64,000 bases of DNA from Gemmatimonadota bacterium (GCA_021298835.1 JAJTHG010000019.1:62001-126000), one strand, 5' to 3'. Shown: positions 6,617 through 17,827, counted from the first letter of the stretch. Notes: a model not told the origin generated them from the sequence alone. Translations and numbers: made by a program.

Positions 6617-8530
6617 ATGCACTCCCCCGCCCTGCTCTCCCGCGAACGGCTCCGCACCGTCGTCGTCCCCGACCACGCCGACCTGGCCCGGCAGGTCGCC
6701 GCGCGCATCGCCGAGGTCATCCGCCGCGCCAACGCCGAGGGGCGGCATGCGGTGCTCGGCCTTGCGACGGGTTCGACGCCGGTGGGCGTGTACCGCGAGC
6801 TGGTACGGCTGCACCGCGACGAGGGCCTCAGCTTCGCGCGGGTGATCACGTTCAACCTCGACGAGTACTGGCCGATGGCGCCGGACTCGCTGCACTCGTA
6901 CCGCCGGTTCATGCGGGAGCACCTGTTCGACCTGGTGGACCTGCCCCCGGGCCAGGCGCACGTGCCCGACGGCACGCTGGCCCGCGACGACGTCGAGGCT
7001 GCCTGCGCGGCGTACGAGGCGGCGATCCGCACCGCGGGCGGGATCGACTTCCAGCTGCTCGGCATCGGCAAGACGGGACACATCGGCTTCAACGAACCGG
7101 GGTCGGGGGCGCAGAGCCGCACGCGGCTCATCCGGCTCGACGCCGTCACGCGCCGCGACGCGGCCGCCGACTTCTTCGGGGAGGCGAACGTGCCGCGCGA
7201 GGCCATCACGATGGGGGTCGCGACGATCCTCGAGGCGCGGGAGGTCGCCCTGCTGGCGACGGGCGAGCACAAGGCCGCGATCATCCGCCGGGCGGTGGAG
7301 GGGGACGTCACTCCGACGATCGCGGCGACCTTCCTGCAGCGCCACCCGAACACCACCGTCTGGCTGGACGACGCGGCGGCGGCCGACCTGACGCGGGTCG
7401 CGACGCCGTGGCTGCTCGACGAGGTGCAGTGGACGCCGGCGCTCACGGAGCGCGCCGTCACGTGGCTCTCGCGCACGGTGGGCCGCGCCATCCTCAAGCT
7501 CACCGCGCACGACTATGCCGAGCACGGGATGTCGTCGCTGGTCGCCGAGCACGGGACGCCGGGAGCGGTCAACGGCCGCGTCTTCAACGTGCTCGGGGCG
7601 AAGATTCGCGGGAAGTCGAAGCTGCCGCAGGGCGCCCGCGTGGTCTGCTTCTCGCCGCACCCCGACGACGACGTGATCTCGATGGGGGGCATCCTGCGGA
7701 AGCTGGCCGAGAACGGCAACGCGATCACCGTCGCCTACATGACGAGCGGCAACATCGCCGTCTTCGACCACGAGGTGCGCCGCCACCTGGACGTGGCCGA
7801 CCGCCTGCGGCGCGAGCGGGGCCTCGACGACGGCGCGTGGTCCGCCCTGCGGCGCACGGTGCTCGACGCGCTCGCAGCGAAGGTGCCGGGCACGGTGGAC
7901 ATCCCCGAGGTGCAGGACTTCAAGCGCGTCATCCGGGAGGCGGAGGCCGTCAGCGGGCTCGAGGCATCCGGGCTGTCCGCAGCGAATGCGCGGTTCCTGA
8001 ACCTGCCGTTCTACCGGACGGGCACGGTCAAGAAGGATCCGGTCGGCCCGGCGGACGTCCGGATCGTGCGGGACCTGCTGGCGGCGCTGTCACCCGAATA
8101 CGTGTTCGTCGCAGGCGACCTGAGCGACCCGCACGGCACGCACCGCATGTGCAAGGAGGCGATCGACGGGGCGCTGGCCGAGCTCTGGCCGGCCCGGCCC
8201 CGCGGTCCGCACCGGACCCGCGACGCGCGGCCGGTGGACACGCCCTTTGCGCTCGGCGGTGCCCCCGAAGTCTGGCTCTACCGGGGCGCCTGGCAGGAGT
8301 GGCCGGTTGCCGAGGCGACGTGGCTGGTACCGCTCTCGGCGGAGGAGCTGGGCGCGAAGATCCAGGCGATCTTCAAGCACCAGTCGCAGAAGGACAGCGC
8401 CCCCTTCCCGGGCCAGGACGAGCGTGAATTCTGGCAGCGCGTGGAGGCGCGCAACACCGACACCGCGCGGGTGCTCGACCGGCTCGGGCTGGCGGAGTAC
8501 TACGCGATGGAGGCGTATGTGGTAGACTAG
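6617..8530 (+). CDS. nagB: NagB-LmbE fusion: glucosamine-6-phosphate deaminase-like domain plus PIG-L/LmbE deacetylase-like domain
   Basis: 637 residues with two domains. Residues 1 to about 330 are a glucosamine-6-phosphate isomerase/deaminase fold with LGLATGSTPVGVY (48-59) and FNLDEYW (79-85; D82 equals the catalytic Asp72 of E. coli NagB). In GIGKTGHIGFNEPGS the catalytic Asp141 position is Thr153, while His155 and Glu160 are kept. From about 340 a PIG-L/LmbE zinc deacetylase domain begins with SPHPDDD (346-352) and later DPHGTH. Similar long two-domain proteins are known in Bacteroidota and are called putative because their activity is unclear. It lies 6 bp before a sodium symporter gene. 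The likely substrates are amino sugars, perhaps an N-acetylated 6-phosphate deacetylated by one domain and deaminated by the other. Confidence 0.88.
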   Translation: MHSPALLSRERLRTVVVPDHADLARQVAARIAEVIRRANAEGRHAVLGLATGSTPVGVYRELVRLHRDEGLSFARVITFNLDEYWPMAPDSLHSYRRFMREHLFDLVDLPPGQAHVPDGTLARDDVEAACAAYEAAIRTAGGIDFQLLGIGKTGHIGFNEPGSGAQSRTRLIRLDAVTRRDAAADFFGEANVPREAITMGVATILEAREVALLATGEHKAAIIRRAVEGDVTPTIAATFLQRHPNTTVWLDDAAAADLTRVATPWLLDEVQWTPALTERAVTWLSRTVGRAILKLTAHDYAEHGMSSLVAEHGTPGAVNGRVFNVLGAKIRGKSKLPQGARVVCFSPHPDDDVISMGGILRKLAENGNAITVAYMTSGNIAVFDHEVRRHLDVADRLRRERGLDDGAWSALRRTVLDALAAKVPGTVDIPEVQDFKRVIREAEAVSGLEASGLSAANARFLNLPFYRTGTVKKDPVGPADVRIVRDLLAALSPEYVFVAGDLSDPHGTHRMCKEAIDGALAELWPARPRGPHRTRDARPVDTPFALGGAPEVWLYRGAWQEWPVAEATWLVPLSAEELGAKIQAIFKHQSQKDSAPFPGQDEREFWQRVEARNTDTARVLDRLGLAEYYAMEAYVVD

Positions 8531-8536
8531 CCCGCC

Positions 8537-10045
8537 ATGACCGATCCGACGATGGCCCGATTCGGCTGGCTGGACCTGGGCGTGCTGGTGGCGTATCTGG
8601 CGGGGACGACCTGGCTGGGGCTGCGCCTCGGCGCGACGCAGAAGGACGCCCGCGACTACTTCGTCGCCGACCGGGCGATCCCGTGGTGGGCGGTGTGCTT
8701 CTCGATCGTGGCGAGCGAGACGAGCGCCCTGACGTTCATCTCGATCCCGGGGCTGTCCTGGGCGGGGAACCTCGGGTTCCTGCAGGTGGTGGCGGGCTAC
8801 ATCCTCGGGCGGATCGTCGTGGCGCGGGTGCTGCTGCCGCGCTACTTCCAGGGGGAGATCGTCACCGCCTACGCGCTGCTCGAGACGCGGTTCGGTCCGG
8901 AGACGCGCCGGTTCACCAGCGTGGTGTTCCTGGTGACCCGGGCGATGGCGGACGCCGTGCGCGTCTTCGCGACGGCGATCCCGGTGGCGCTGATCATCGG
9001 GCCGGTGGTGCCGCGCGAGTGGTCCATGCCGCTGGCGGTGCTGGTGCTGGGGCTCCTGACCGTGCTCTACACGTACCGCGGCGGGATGCGCGCGGTGGTG
9101 TGGACGGAGCTGGTGCAGGCGGGGGTGTACGTGACGGGGGGCCTTGCCGCGCTCGCGCTGATCGGCGCCGCGCAGCCGGACGGCTGGGGCGGCATCCTCG
9201 CGAAGGCGGGCGATGCGGGCAAGCTGGCGATGCTCGAGTTCTCGCTGGTGAAGACCCAGCCGCACAACGTCTGGGCCGGGCTCCTGGGCGGCGGCTTCCT
9301 GGCGATGGCCTCGCACGGGACCGACCAGCTCATCGTGCAGCGGCTGCTCTCGAGCCGGTCGCTGGCCGACGCGCAGAAGGCGCTCGTGACGAGCGGCTTC
9401 ATCGTCTTCGCCCAGTTCACGCTCTTCCTGCTGGTGGGCGTGGGGCTGTGGGCGACCTACGGCGACCGCACCTTCAGCGCGCCGGACCAGGTGTTCCCGA
9501 CGTTCATCGTGGAGTCCATGCCGAACGGGCTGCTGGGGCTGGTGCTGGCGGCGATCGTGGCGGCGACGATGAGCACGCACGCGGGGACGATCAACGCGCT
9601 CGCGGCGGCCACGACGCACGACCTGTACCTGCCGCTCACGGGTCGCTCGGCGGACGACCCCCGCACGCTGCGCACGGGGAAGCTCTTCGCGCTGCTGTGG
9701 GGGGTGGGGCTGACGCTCGGGGCGCTGCTCTTCAAGGAGCAGGGGACGCCGGTGGTGGTGATCGCGCTCTCGATCGCTTCGTTCACCTACGGCGGGCTGC
9801 TGGGCGGCTTCCTGCTCGGCATCGTCTGGCCGCGCGCGCGCCAGCGCGACGCGATCGCGGGGATCGCGACGGGGATCGGCGTCATGGCGCTGGTCGTGTT
9901 CGCGAAGCAGCTCTCGGGCGTGCTGCCCGCCCTCGCGCCGTTCGTGGGGATCGCGTGGCCGTGGTACGTGCTGATCGGCACGGCCATCACCGTGACCACG
10001 GGAGTGCTGGTGTCGTTCCTGCCGCGCGGGGCCCCGGCGGCCTGA
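8537..10045 (+). CDS. Sodium:solute symporter (SSS family)
   Basis: 502-residue integral membrane protein with about 13 hydrophobic segments. It resembles SSS sugar and solute symporters: a YFVADRAIPWWAVCFSIVASETSALTFI-type N-terminal core (the N-W-x4-S-x-x-A-x-x-x-T helix region) and GLLGLVLAAIVAATMSTHAGTINALAA in the helix that follows. The ATG is six bases after the stop of the NagB-LmbE fusion, so the two are co-transcribed and the solute is probably an amino sugar or related glycan breakdown product. Substrate specificity cannot be read directly. Convergent with the kinase-like gene on the other strand. Confidence 0.88.
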   Translation: MTDPTMARFGWLDLGVLVAYLAGTTWLGLRLGATQKDARDYFVADRAIPWWAVCFSIVASETSALTFISIPGLSWAGNLGFLQVVAGYILGRIVVARVLLPRYFQGEIVTAYALLETRFGPETRRFTSVVFLVTRAMADAVRVFATAIPVALIIGPVVPREWSMPLAVLVLGLLTVLYTYRGGMRAVVWTELVQAGVYVTGGLAALALIGAAQPDGWGGILAKAGDAGKLAMLEFSLVKTQPHNVWAGLLGGGFLAMASHGTDQLIVQRLLSSRSLADAQKALVTSGFIVFAQFTLFLLVGVGLWATYGDRTFSAPDQVFPTFIVESMPNGLLGLVLAAIVAATMSTHAGTINALAAATTHDLYLPLTGRSADDPRTLRTGKLFALLWGVGLTLGALLFKEQGTPVVVIALSIASFTYGGLLGGFLLGIVWPRARQRDAIAGIATGIGVMALVVFAKQLSGVLPALAPFVGIAWPWYVLIGTAITVTTGVLVSFLPRGAPAA

Positions 10046-10072
10046 GGCGCGTCGGCCGCGCGGCTACGCGCC
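10046..10072. terminator. Possible bidirectional hairpin between symporter and kinase genes
   Basis: GGCGCGT (10046-10052) and ACGCGCC (10066-10072) form a 7-bp perfect stem with a 13-base loop between two convergent genes, overlapping the kinase stop codon. There is no T-tract. Confidence 0.3.
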
Positions 10073-10987
10073 GATCAGGCGCAGCGCCGCGCGCACCGCG
10101 CCGCGCACCGGCACCACGTCGCCCGACTTCACCTGCGCCCCCGGCACGAAGCCCTTGAGGCGATGCTCGAGCTTGCGGCGCAGGAACGCGCGCGGGCCCA
10201 GCAGGCCGCCGGTGAAGGCGACCGGGCAGGCCGCGCGCTCGTCCACGAAGAGCTCGCGGGCGAGGGCGCGGACGTGCAGGGCGAGCTCCTCGACGGCGAG
10301 CGTGCAGAGCGTGTTCGCGCGCACGTCGCCCTGCTCGGCGCAGAGGATCACCACCGGGGCGAGCGCCGCGAACTGGGCGCGGCTGGCGTGGGCGGCCCAG
10401 TGCACCAGCCCCTGCACGTCGTCGCACTCGGTGTAGGTGAGGACGGCCCCGGTGAGGGCCGTCTCGGGCTCGCGGCCGTCGCTGGCGGCGCACACGCTGG
10501 CAAGGGCGCGGTGGCCGAGCCACGTGGCGCTCCCCTCGTCGCCGATGACCGGCCCGAATCCCCCCGCCCGCGCCGAACGGCCTGCGGGGGAACGGCCGAC
10601 GGCGATCGACCCCGTACCCGCGGCCAGCAGGATCCCCGGGCCGTCGCCGAACGCATCCTCGAGCGCGACCTGGGCGTCGGTCTGCACGAGGAGGTCGGTG
10701 GCGAGTTCGTGCTCGAGCAGTGCGCGGCGCAGCGCGTCGCGATCGGCTTCCCGCCCCGCGCCGGCGATCCCCACGGACAGCACCCGCGGGGTCACGTCCG
10801 CGATGCCGGCCTCCGCGAGCACCTGTTGCACGGCGGCGGCGACGACCTGCGCCGAAAGGGCGGCCGCGCCGGGCCGCACCGCGCTGCCCGGCGCGGTCAC
10901 GCTGCCGAGCACCTTGCCGTCCTCGTCGGCCACCTGCACGCGTGTCTGCGTGCCGCCCCCGTCCACCCCGATCACGATCGCGCTCAT
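10064..10987 (-). CDS. nagK: BadF/BadG-type ATPase, probable N-acetylglucosamine kinase
   Basis: 307-residue member of the BadF/BadG/BcrA/BcrD ATPase family (ASKHA fold), which includes eukaryotic-type N-acetylglucosamine kinases. The N-terminal phosphate-1 loop is GVDGGGTQTRVQ, the second ATP loop is LLAAGTGSIAVG, and a GFGPVIGDEGSATWLG block typical of GlcNAc/GlcN kinases follows. The C-terminal adenosine motif is FTGGLLGPRAFL. It would phosphorylate GlcNAc or a relative brought in by the neighbouring symporter, ahead of the NagB-type enzyme. No Shine-Dalgarno is seen. A TACCTT hexamer lies nine bases upstream of the ATG, so the transcript may be leaderless. Glucosamine or MurNAc is an alternative substrate. 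Confidence 0.8.
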   Translation of the reverse strand: MSAIVIGVDGGGTQTRVQVADEDGKVLGSVTAPGSAVRPGAAALSAQVVAAAVQQVLAEAGIADVTPRVLSVGIAGAGREADRDALRRALLEHELATDLLVQTDAQVALEDAFGDGPGILLAAGTGSIAVGRSPAGRSARAGGFGPVIGDEGSATWLGHRALASVCAASDGREPETALTGAVLTYTECDDVQGLVHWAAHASRAQFAALAPVVILCAEQGDVRANTLCTLAVEELALHVRALARELFVDERAACPVAFTGGLLGPRAFLRRKLEHRLKGFVPGAQVKSGDVVPVRGAVRAALRLIGA

Positions 10988-10996
10988 AGGCGGGGA

Positions 10997-11002
10997 AAGG
11001 TA
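10997..11002 (-). promoter_or_regulatory. Candidate -10 element of nagK
   Basis: TACCTT on the minus strand, nine bases from the ATG at 10987, with no ribosome-binding site between. Confidence 0.35.
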
Positions 11003-11055
11003 AACGGGTCGCCCCCCGCATGCGGCCCGACCGCCGGGGACGCCCCGCGGGTGCG

Positions 11056-12297
11056 CTACGCCGCCGGCGGCTCGGTCGCGCGCGCGGGGTCGGGAAACTC
11101 ACCTTCCCATCGCGCCATCACGACCGTCGCGAGGCAGTTGCCGAGCAGGTTCACGGAGGTACGCGCCATGTCCATCAGGGCGTCCACGCCGAGGATCACC
11201 GCCACCGCCTCGAGGGGCAGCCCGAACATCGTGAGTGTCCCCGAGAGGATCACGAGGGCTGCTCGCGGCACCGCCGCGACGCCCTTCGACGTGAGCATGA
11301 GGGTGAGCAGCATGACCACCTGCTGGCCGACCGTCATCTCGACGCCCGCCGCCTGCGCCGCGAAGACCGAGGCGAGCGCGAGGTACAGCGTGGTGCCGTC
11401 GAGGTTGAAGCTGTACCCGGTCGGCATGACGAACGCGATGATCCGCTTGGGGACCCCGAGCTCCTCGAGCCGGGTCATCGCCAGCGGCAGCGCCGCCTCG
11501 CTCGACGCGGTGCTGAAGGCGAGCAGCCACGGCTCCTTGACCTTCTGGAGGAACCGCCGGATCGGGACCTTGGCGAACCATGCCACCGGGAGCAGCACCG
11601 CCAGCACGAACACGACCAGCGCGCCGTAGAGGGTGAGCACCAGCTTGCCGAGCGACAGCAGCACCCCGAGCCCGCTCTTCCCCACCGTGTACGCGATCGC
11701 CCCGCCGATGCCGATCGGGGCGAAGGCCATGACGTACCCGGTGAACTTGAACATGACCTCGGCGATCCCCTCGAAGAACGCCAGCAGTGTCTCCTTGCCG
11801 CGGCTCGCCGGGATCGTCGCCAGCCCGGCCGAGAAGAGGACCGAGAAGAAGACGATCTGCAGCACCTCGTTGTGGGCGGCGGCGTCGAAGAAGCTCGTGG
11901 GGATGGTGTGCTCGAGGACGCCGCCGAGCGTGACCTTGTTGCTGGCGAACTTGGCGCCCTCCTCCGCGGAGGCCTTGGAGAGGTCGATCCCGACGCCGGG
12001 CTTGGTGAGGTTCACCGCCAGCAGCCCGACCACGAGCGCGAGCGTGGTGACGACCTCGAAGTAGATGATGCTCCGGAGGGCGAGCCGCCCGACCTTCTTC
12101 ATGTCGTCGCCGTGCCCGGCGATGCCCACGACGAGGGTGGACAGGATGAGCGGCACGACCAGCAGCTTGATCATCCGCAGGAAGAGGTTCGACAGGACCT
12201 TGGCCCCGTCGGCGGCCTGCGGGAACTGCCAGCCCACCAGCGTGCCGACCACCATCGCGATGATGATCCACGTGGACAGCGAGATCTTCTTGAACAC
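11056..12297 (-). CDS. Dicarboxylate/amino acid:cation symporter (DAACS family, GltP/DctA type)
   Basis: 413-residue secondary transporter for glutamate/aspartate or C4-dicarboxylates, driven by H+ or Na+. Family signatures are complete: the re-entrant serine loop FSTASSEAALPLAM, the conserved helix MPTGYSFNLDGTTLYLA and the C-terminal MDMARTSVNLLGNCLATVV. The start is GTG with GGAG five bases upstream, and the gap from the preceding permease stop is 11 bp. It is the last gene of an operon of four transport-related genes. Choice between glutamate and C4-dicarboxylate is not possible from the sequence alone. Confidence 0.92.
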   Translation of the reverse strand: MFKKISLSTWIIIAMVVGTLVGWQFPQAADGAKVLSNLFLRMIKLLVVPLILSTLVVGIAGHGDDMKKVGRLALRSIIYFEVVTTLALVVGLLAVNLTKPGVGIDLSKASAEEGAKFASNKVTLGGVLEHTIPTSFFDAAAHNEVLQIVFFSVLFSAGLATIPASRGKETLLAFFEGIAEVMFKFTGYVMAFAPIGIGGAIAYTVGKSGLGVLLSLGKLVLTLYGALVVFVLAVLLPVAWFAKVPIRRFLQKVKEPWLLAFSTASSEAALPLAMTRLEELGVPKRIIAFVMPTGYSFNLDGTTLYLALASVFAAQAAGVEMTVGQQVVMLLTLMLTSKGVAAVPRAALVILSGTLTMFGLPLEAVAVILGVDALMDMARTSVNLLGNCLATVVMARWEGEFPDPARATEPPAA

Positions 12298-12308
12298 GGT
12301 CGCTCCGG

Positions 12309-13826
12309 TCAGTGCGGCTCGAGGTCGGGGCCGGCCTCGACGGGGCGACCGGTGCGGAGCACCGAGTGCCGCCATCCGTAGGCGGCGTACACCGCCAAAC
12401 CGATGGCGAGCCACGCGCCGAAGGCGACCCACGCGCTGGTGGGCAGCCCCTGCATCACGAACAGGCAGGCCGCGACGCCGCCGAGGGCGACGGGCCAGAC
12501 GAAGGGCACCCGGAAGGGTCGCTCGCGCTGCGGCTCGCGTACGCGCAAGGCCAGCACGCCGGCGCACACGAGCGTGAAGGCGGCGAGGGTGCCGATGTTG
12601 GTGAGGTCGTACGTCGCCGTGTCGTCGGCGACCAGCGCGCCCAGCGCGACCAGCACGCCGGTGAGCAGCGTCGTGACGGTCGGGATGCGGCGGACCGGGT
12701 GGATCCGCGCGGCGAAGCGCGGCAGCAGGCCGTCGCGCGCCATGGCGTAGAAGATGCGCGGCTGGCCGTACTGGAAGACCAGCAGCACCGCCGACATGCT
12801 CACCACCGCACCGGCGGAGACGATCCAGCTGACGGTGTCGAGGCCGGCCAGCGTGAGGGCGCGGGCGATCGGGTCCGCCGACTTGAGGTCGGTGTACGGC
12901 ACCATGCCGGTGGCGACCGCACCGACGACGACGTAGATGAGCGTACAGACGGCGAGCCCGCCGAGGATGCCGCGCGGCAGGTTGCGCTGCGGGTCCTTCG
13001 TCTCCTCGGCCGCCGTGGAGATGGCGTCGAATCCGATGTAGGCGAAGAAGACGATCGCCGCCCCCTGGTGGATGCCGCGGAAGCCGTTGGGGGCGAAGGG
13101 CTTGTAGTTCGCGGGGTCGACGTGCTGCACGCCGACGATGACGAACAGCGCCAGCACCGCCAGCTTCACCACCACCATCGCGTTGTTGGCGCGCTTCGAC
13201 TCGCTGACGCCCAGCATGAGCAGCCACGTGATGGCGGCGACGATGCCGAAGGCGGGGAGGTTCACCACGACCGGGATGCCGGCGACGCGCGGAGCGGTAT
13301 CCACGAGGGCTCGCACGGCCGGGTCGCCCGCCTTGAGGGCCTGGAAGTACCCGTGCGTGAGCCAGCCGGGCAGGTGCACCCCGAATCCGCTGAGCAGCGA
13401 GGTGAAGTAGCCGCTCCAGGCGATCGCCACCGCGACGTTGCCGACGGCGTACTCGAGGATGAGTGCCCAGCCGATGATCCACGCCACCACCTCACCGAGG
13501 GTCGCGTAGCTGTAGGCGTAGGCGGATCCGGCCTGGGGGATCATCGCGGCCAGCTCGGCGTAGCAGAGCGCGGCGAGGCCGCAGACGAGCCCCAGGAGGA
13601 CGAACGAGACGACGAGCGCGGGGCCGGCGCCGTACCGCACCACGGTGCCATCGGCGAGGGTCTCCCCCGCCGCGGCGGTGCCAAGCGACGCGAAGATGCC
13701 GGCGCCGATGACGGCGCCGATGGACAGCATGACGAGGTCGCCGGCCCCGAGGTCCCGCTTGAGGCCGCCCGCCGCCCCGGGGTCCGGGGCGGCGATCGGC
13801 TTGCGGGCGAAGAGCGAGACGCCCAC
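12309..13826 (-). CDS. APC-superfamily amino acid permease (cationic amino acid transporter type)
   Basis: 505-residue permease with about 12-14 membrane segments. The first helix carries GDLVMLSIGAVIGAGIF, the APC glycine-rich substrate loop, followed by CYAELAAMIPQAGSAYAYSY. The N-terminal LFARKPI start and the length resemble the cationic amino acid transporter (CAT) subgroup. The GTG start directly follows the TAG stop of the H+-PPase gene with no spacing and no clear Shine-Dalgarno, so translation probably relies on reinitiation. A FAYIGFDAISTAAEE segment typical of CAT proteins is present near the middle. Substrate is inferred only at family level. Confidence 0.9.
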   Translation of the reverse strand: MGVSLFARKPIAAPDPGAAGGLKRDLGAGDLVMLSIGAVIGAGIFASLGTAAAGETLADGTVVRYGAGPALVVSFVLLGLVCGLAALCYAELAAMIPQAGSAYAYSYATLGEVVAWIIGWALILEYAVGNVAVAIAWSGYFTSLLSGFGVHLPGWLTHGYFQALKAGDPAVRALVDTAPRVAGIPVVVNLPAFGIVAAITWLLMLGVSESKRANNAMVVVKLAVLALFVIVGVQHVDPANYKPFAPNGFRGIHQGAAIVFFAYIGFDAISTAAEETKDPQRNLPRGILGGLAVCTLIYVVVGAVATGMVPYTDLKSADPIARALTLAGLDTVSWIVSAGAVVSMSAVLLVFQYGQPRIFYAMARDGLLPRFAARIHPVRRIPTVTTLLTGVLVALGALVADDTATYDLTNIGTLAAFTLVCAGVLALRVREPQRERPFRVPFVWPVALGGVAACLFVMQGLPTSAWVAFGAWLAIGLAVYAAYGWRHSVLRTGRPVEAGPDLEPH

Positions 13827-16013
<2,187 letters not shown>

Positions 16014-16032
16014 CAGACGGGTGGTGGGACGG

Positions 16033-17547
16033 TCAGCCGGCGGCCGATGCCGCCGAGGGTTCACGCCGGGCGGAGCGCCAGGCGAAGTACACGGGCACGC
16101 CGAGCAGCACGAGCACGAGCCCCGAGAGCGCCTGCGCCCGCGTCTTGTCGGCGATCAGCAGGATCGCCGCGACGCCGGTCGCGAGCACCACGTAGATCGC
16201 CGGCAGCACCGGGTAGCCCACCGCCCGGTACGGGCGCGGCAGGTCGGGGCGCGTGCGGCGCAGGATGAACAGGCCGATCGTGGTCAGCGCGTAGAACGCC
16301 AGCGCGGCGAAGATCACGTAGTCGAGCAGCTGGCCGTAGGTGCCGGTCAGGCACAGCAGCGAGGTCCACACGCTCTGCGCCACCAGCGCCCACGCCGGCA
16401 CGCCGCGCGGGCTCAGCTCCCCGGCCTTGGCGAAGAACAGGCGGTCGCGGGCCATCGCCCAGTACACGCGCGCGCCGGCGAGGATGAGGCCGTTGTTGCA
16501 GCCGAAGGTCGCCACGAGGATCGCCCCCGCCATGAGGGCCGCCCCGACGTTGCCGAACATCGTCTCGGCCACCGCGACGCCGACGCGGTCCTGCGTCGCG
16601 TGGATGATGCCGCGCGCCATGGTATCCGCGCCGTCGGCGCTCCCGGCGAAGGGGAGCACGTTCAGGTACGACAGGTTGGTCGCGAGGTAGAGCGCGGTCA
16701 CGAGGCCCGTGCCGAGCACGAGCGCCCGGGGCAGGTTCCGCGCCGGCTCCTTCACCTCGGCGGCCGCGAAGGTCACGTTGTTCCACGCGTCGCTCGAGAA
16801 GAGCGACCCGACCAGCGCCGCGCCGAAGGCCACGACGAACGACGGTCCCATGGCGGCGTCGCCGAGGAACCCCGAGCCGAAGTTGACCGCCGCCACGTCG
16901 GCGTTGCGGCCGAAGGTGAAGCCGAGCAGCAGCAGGAACGCGAGCGCCCCGGTCTTGGCGATCGTGAGCGTCGTCTGGACGATCTTCGCCTCGCGCACCC
17001 CGCGAAGGTTGATCCACGTGAGGATCCAGATGGACACGAGCGCAACGAGGCGCTGCGGGTTCAGGCCGAGCTCGATCACCCCGCCGGGTGTCGTGACGTC
17101 GAGTTGCGGGAACCAGCCGAACCGCTCGGGCGAGACCGCGGGCACGAGCACGCCGAGGAACCGCCCGAAGGCGACGCCGACGGCGGCGATGGTGCCGGTC
17201 TGGATGACGACGAAGAAGGTCCAGCCGTAGAGGAAGCCCATGAGGGGCCCCATGGACTCGCGCAGGAAGACGTACTGCCCCCCCGCCTTGGGGTACATCG
17301 CCGCGAGCTCGCCGTACGCGAGGGCGCCGAGCAGGGTCATGACGCCGGTGAGCACCCAGGCCATGAGCAGCCAGAAGGGGGAGCCCACCGACCGCCCGAT
17401 GTCGGCCGAGACGATGAAGATCCCCGAGCCGATCATGGACCCCGCGACGAGCATCGTCGCGTCGGTCAGGGTGAGCGCCTTGACGAAGCCGTCGGTGCGG
17501 GTCGTCTCGGTGCCTGCCGTGCCCTCGGGAGGGGCAGCTGCGGACAT
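16033..17547 (-). CDS. APC-superfamily amino acid permease
   Basis: 504-residue permease with about 12 membrane helices. TLTDATMLVAGSMIGSGIFIV in the first helix is the APC G-S-G/G-x-G loop, and AYGELAAMYPKAGGQYVFLRE follows. It resembles L-type or general APC amino acid transporters more than the downstream CAT-like one. The ATG at 17547 is preferred over an in-frame GTG at 17574, though neither has a good Shine-Dalgarno. A TAGCTT hexamer at 17602-17607 could serve as -10. It is the first gene of the permease/H+-PPase operon, and the tandem repeat at 17649-17817 lies upstream of its promoter region. Confidence 0.9.
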   Translation of the reverse strand: MSAAAPPEGTAGTETTRTDGFVKALTLTDATMLVAGSMIGSGIFIVSADIGRSVGSPFWLLMAWVLTGVMTLLGALAYGELAAMYPKAGGQYVFLRESMGPLMGFLYGWTFFVVIQTGTIAAVGVAFGRFLGVLVPAVSPERFGWFPQLDVTTPGGVIELGLNPQRLVALVSIWILTWINLRGVREAKIVQTTLTIAKTGALAFLLLLGFTFGRNADVAAVNFGSGFLGDAAMGPSFVVAFGAALVGSLFSSDAWNNVTFAAAEVKEPARNLPRALVLGTGLVTALYLATNLSYLNVLPFAGSADGADTMARGIIHATQDRVGVAVAETMFGNVGAALMAGAILVATFGCNNGLILAGARVYWAMARDRLFFAKAGELSPRGVPAWALVAQSVWTSLLCLTGTYGQLLDYVIFAALAFYALTTIGLFILRRTRPDLPRPYRAVGYPVLPAIYVVLATGVAAILLIADKTRAQALSGLVLVLLGVPVYFAWRSARREPSAASAAG

Positions 17548-17601
17548 GCGGATCGGGGCTGGAGTGAGCCGCACCCCGTCCGGGGCCGGCGCAATCCGCC
17601 A

Positions 17602-17607
17602 AAGCTA
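17602..17607 (-). promoter_or_regulatory. Candidate -10 element of the permease/hppA operon
   Basis: TAGCTT on the minus strand, 27 bases before the GTG at 17574 and 54 bases before the preferred ATG at 17547. The tandem repeat starts about 40 bp further upstream. Confidence 0.3.
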
Positions 17608-17648
17608 TTCCCGTGTCACGTCAGGGCATAGGGCAAGCGGACCGGGCC

Positions 17649-17817
17649 GCCGCCCTGGGCCGTCGCCCCGCGCAGTCGCCCCGCGCAGTCGCCCCGCGCA
17701 GTCGCCCCGCGCAGTCGCCCCGCGCAGTCGCCCCGCGCAGTCGCCCCGGGCAGTCGCCCCGCGCAGTCGCCCCGCGCAGTCGCCCCGGGCAGTCGCCCCG
17801 GGCAGTCGCCCTGGGCC
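17649..17817. repeat. 13-bp tandem repeat, 13 units (GTCGCCCCGCGCA)
   Basis: Thirteen consecutive 13-bp units. Eleven (17662-17804) are GTCGCCCCGCGCA or differ by one base (GGGCA for GCGCA). The first (17649-17661) and last (17805-17817) are diverged and end in CTGGGCC. Because 13 is not a multiple of three, every frame stays open through it. The minus strand carries a GGGG run every 13 bases. It lies between the end of a TonB-like gene and the promoter region of the permease operon. Confidence 0.97.
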
Positions 17818-17827
17818 GTCGTCGCGG

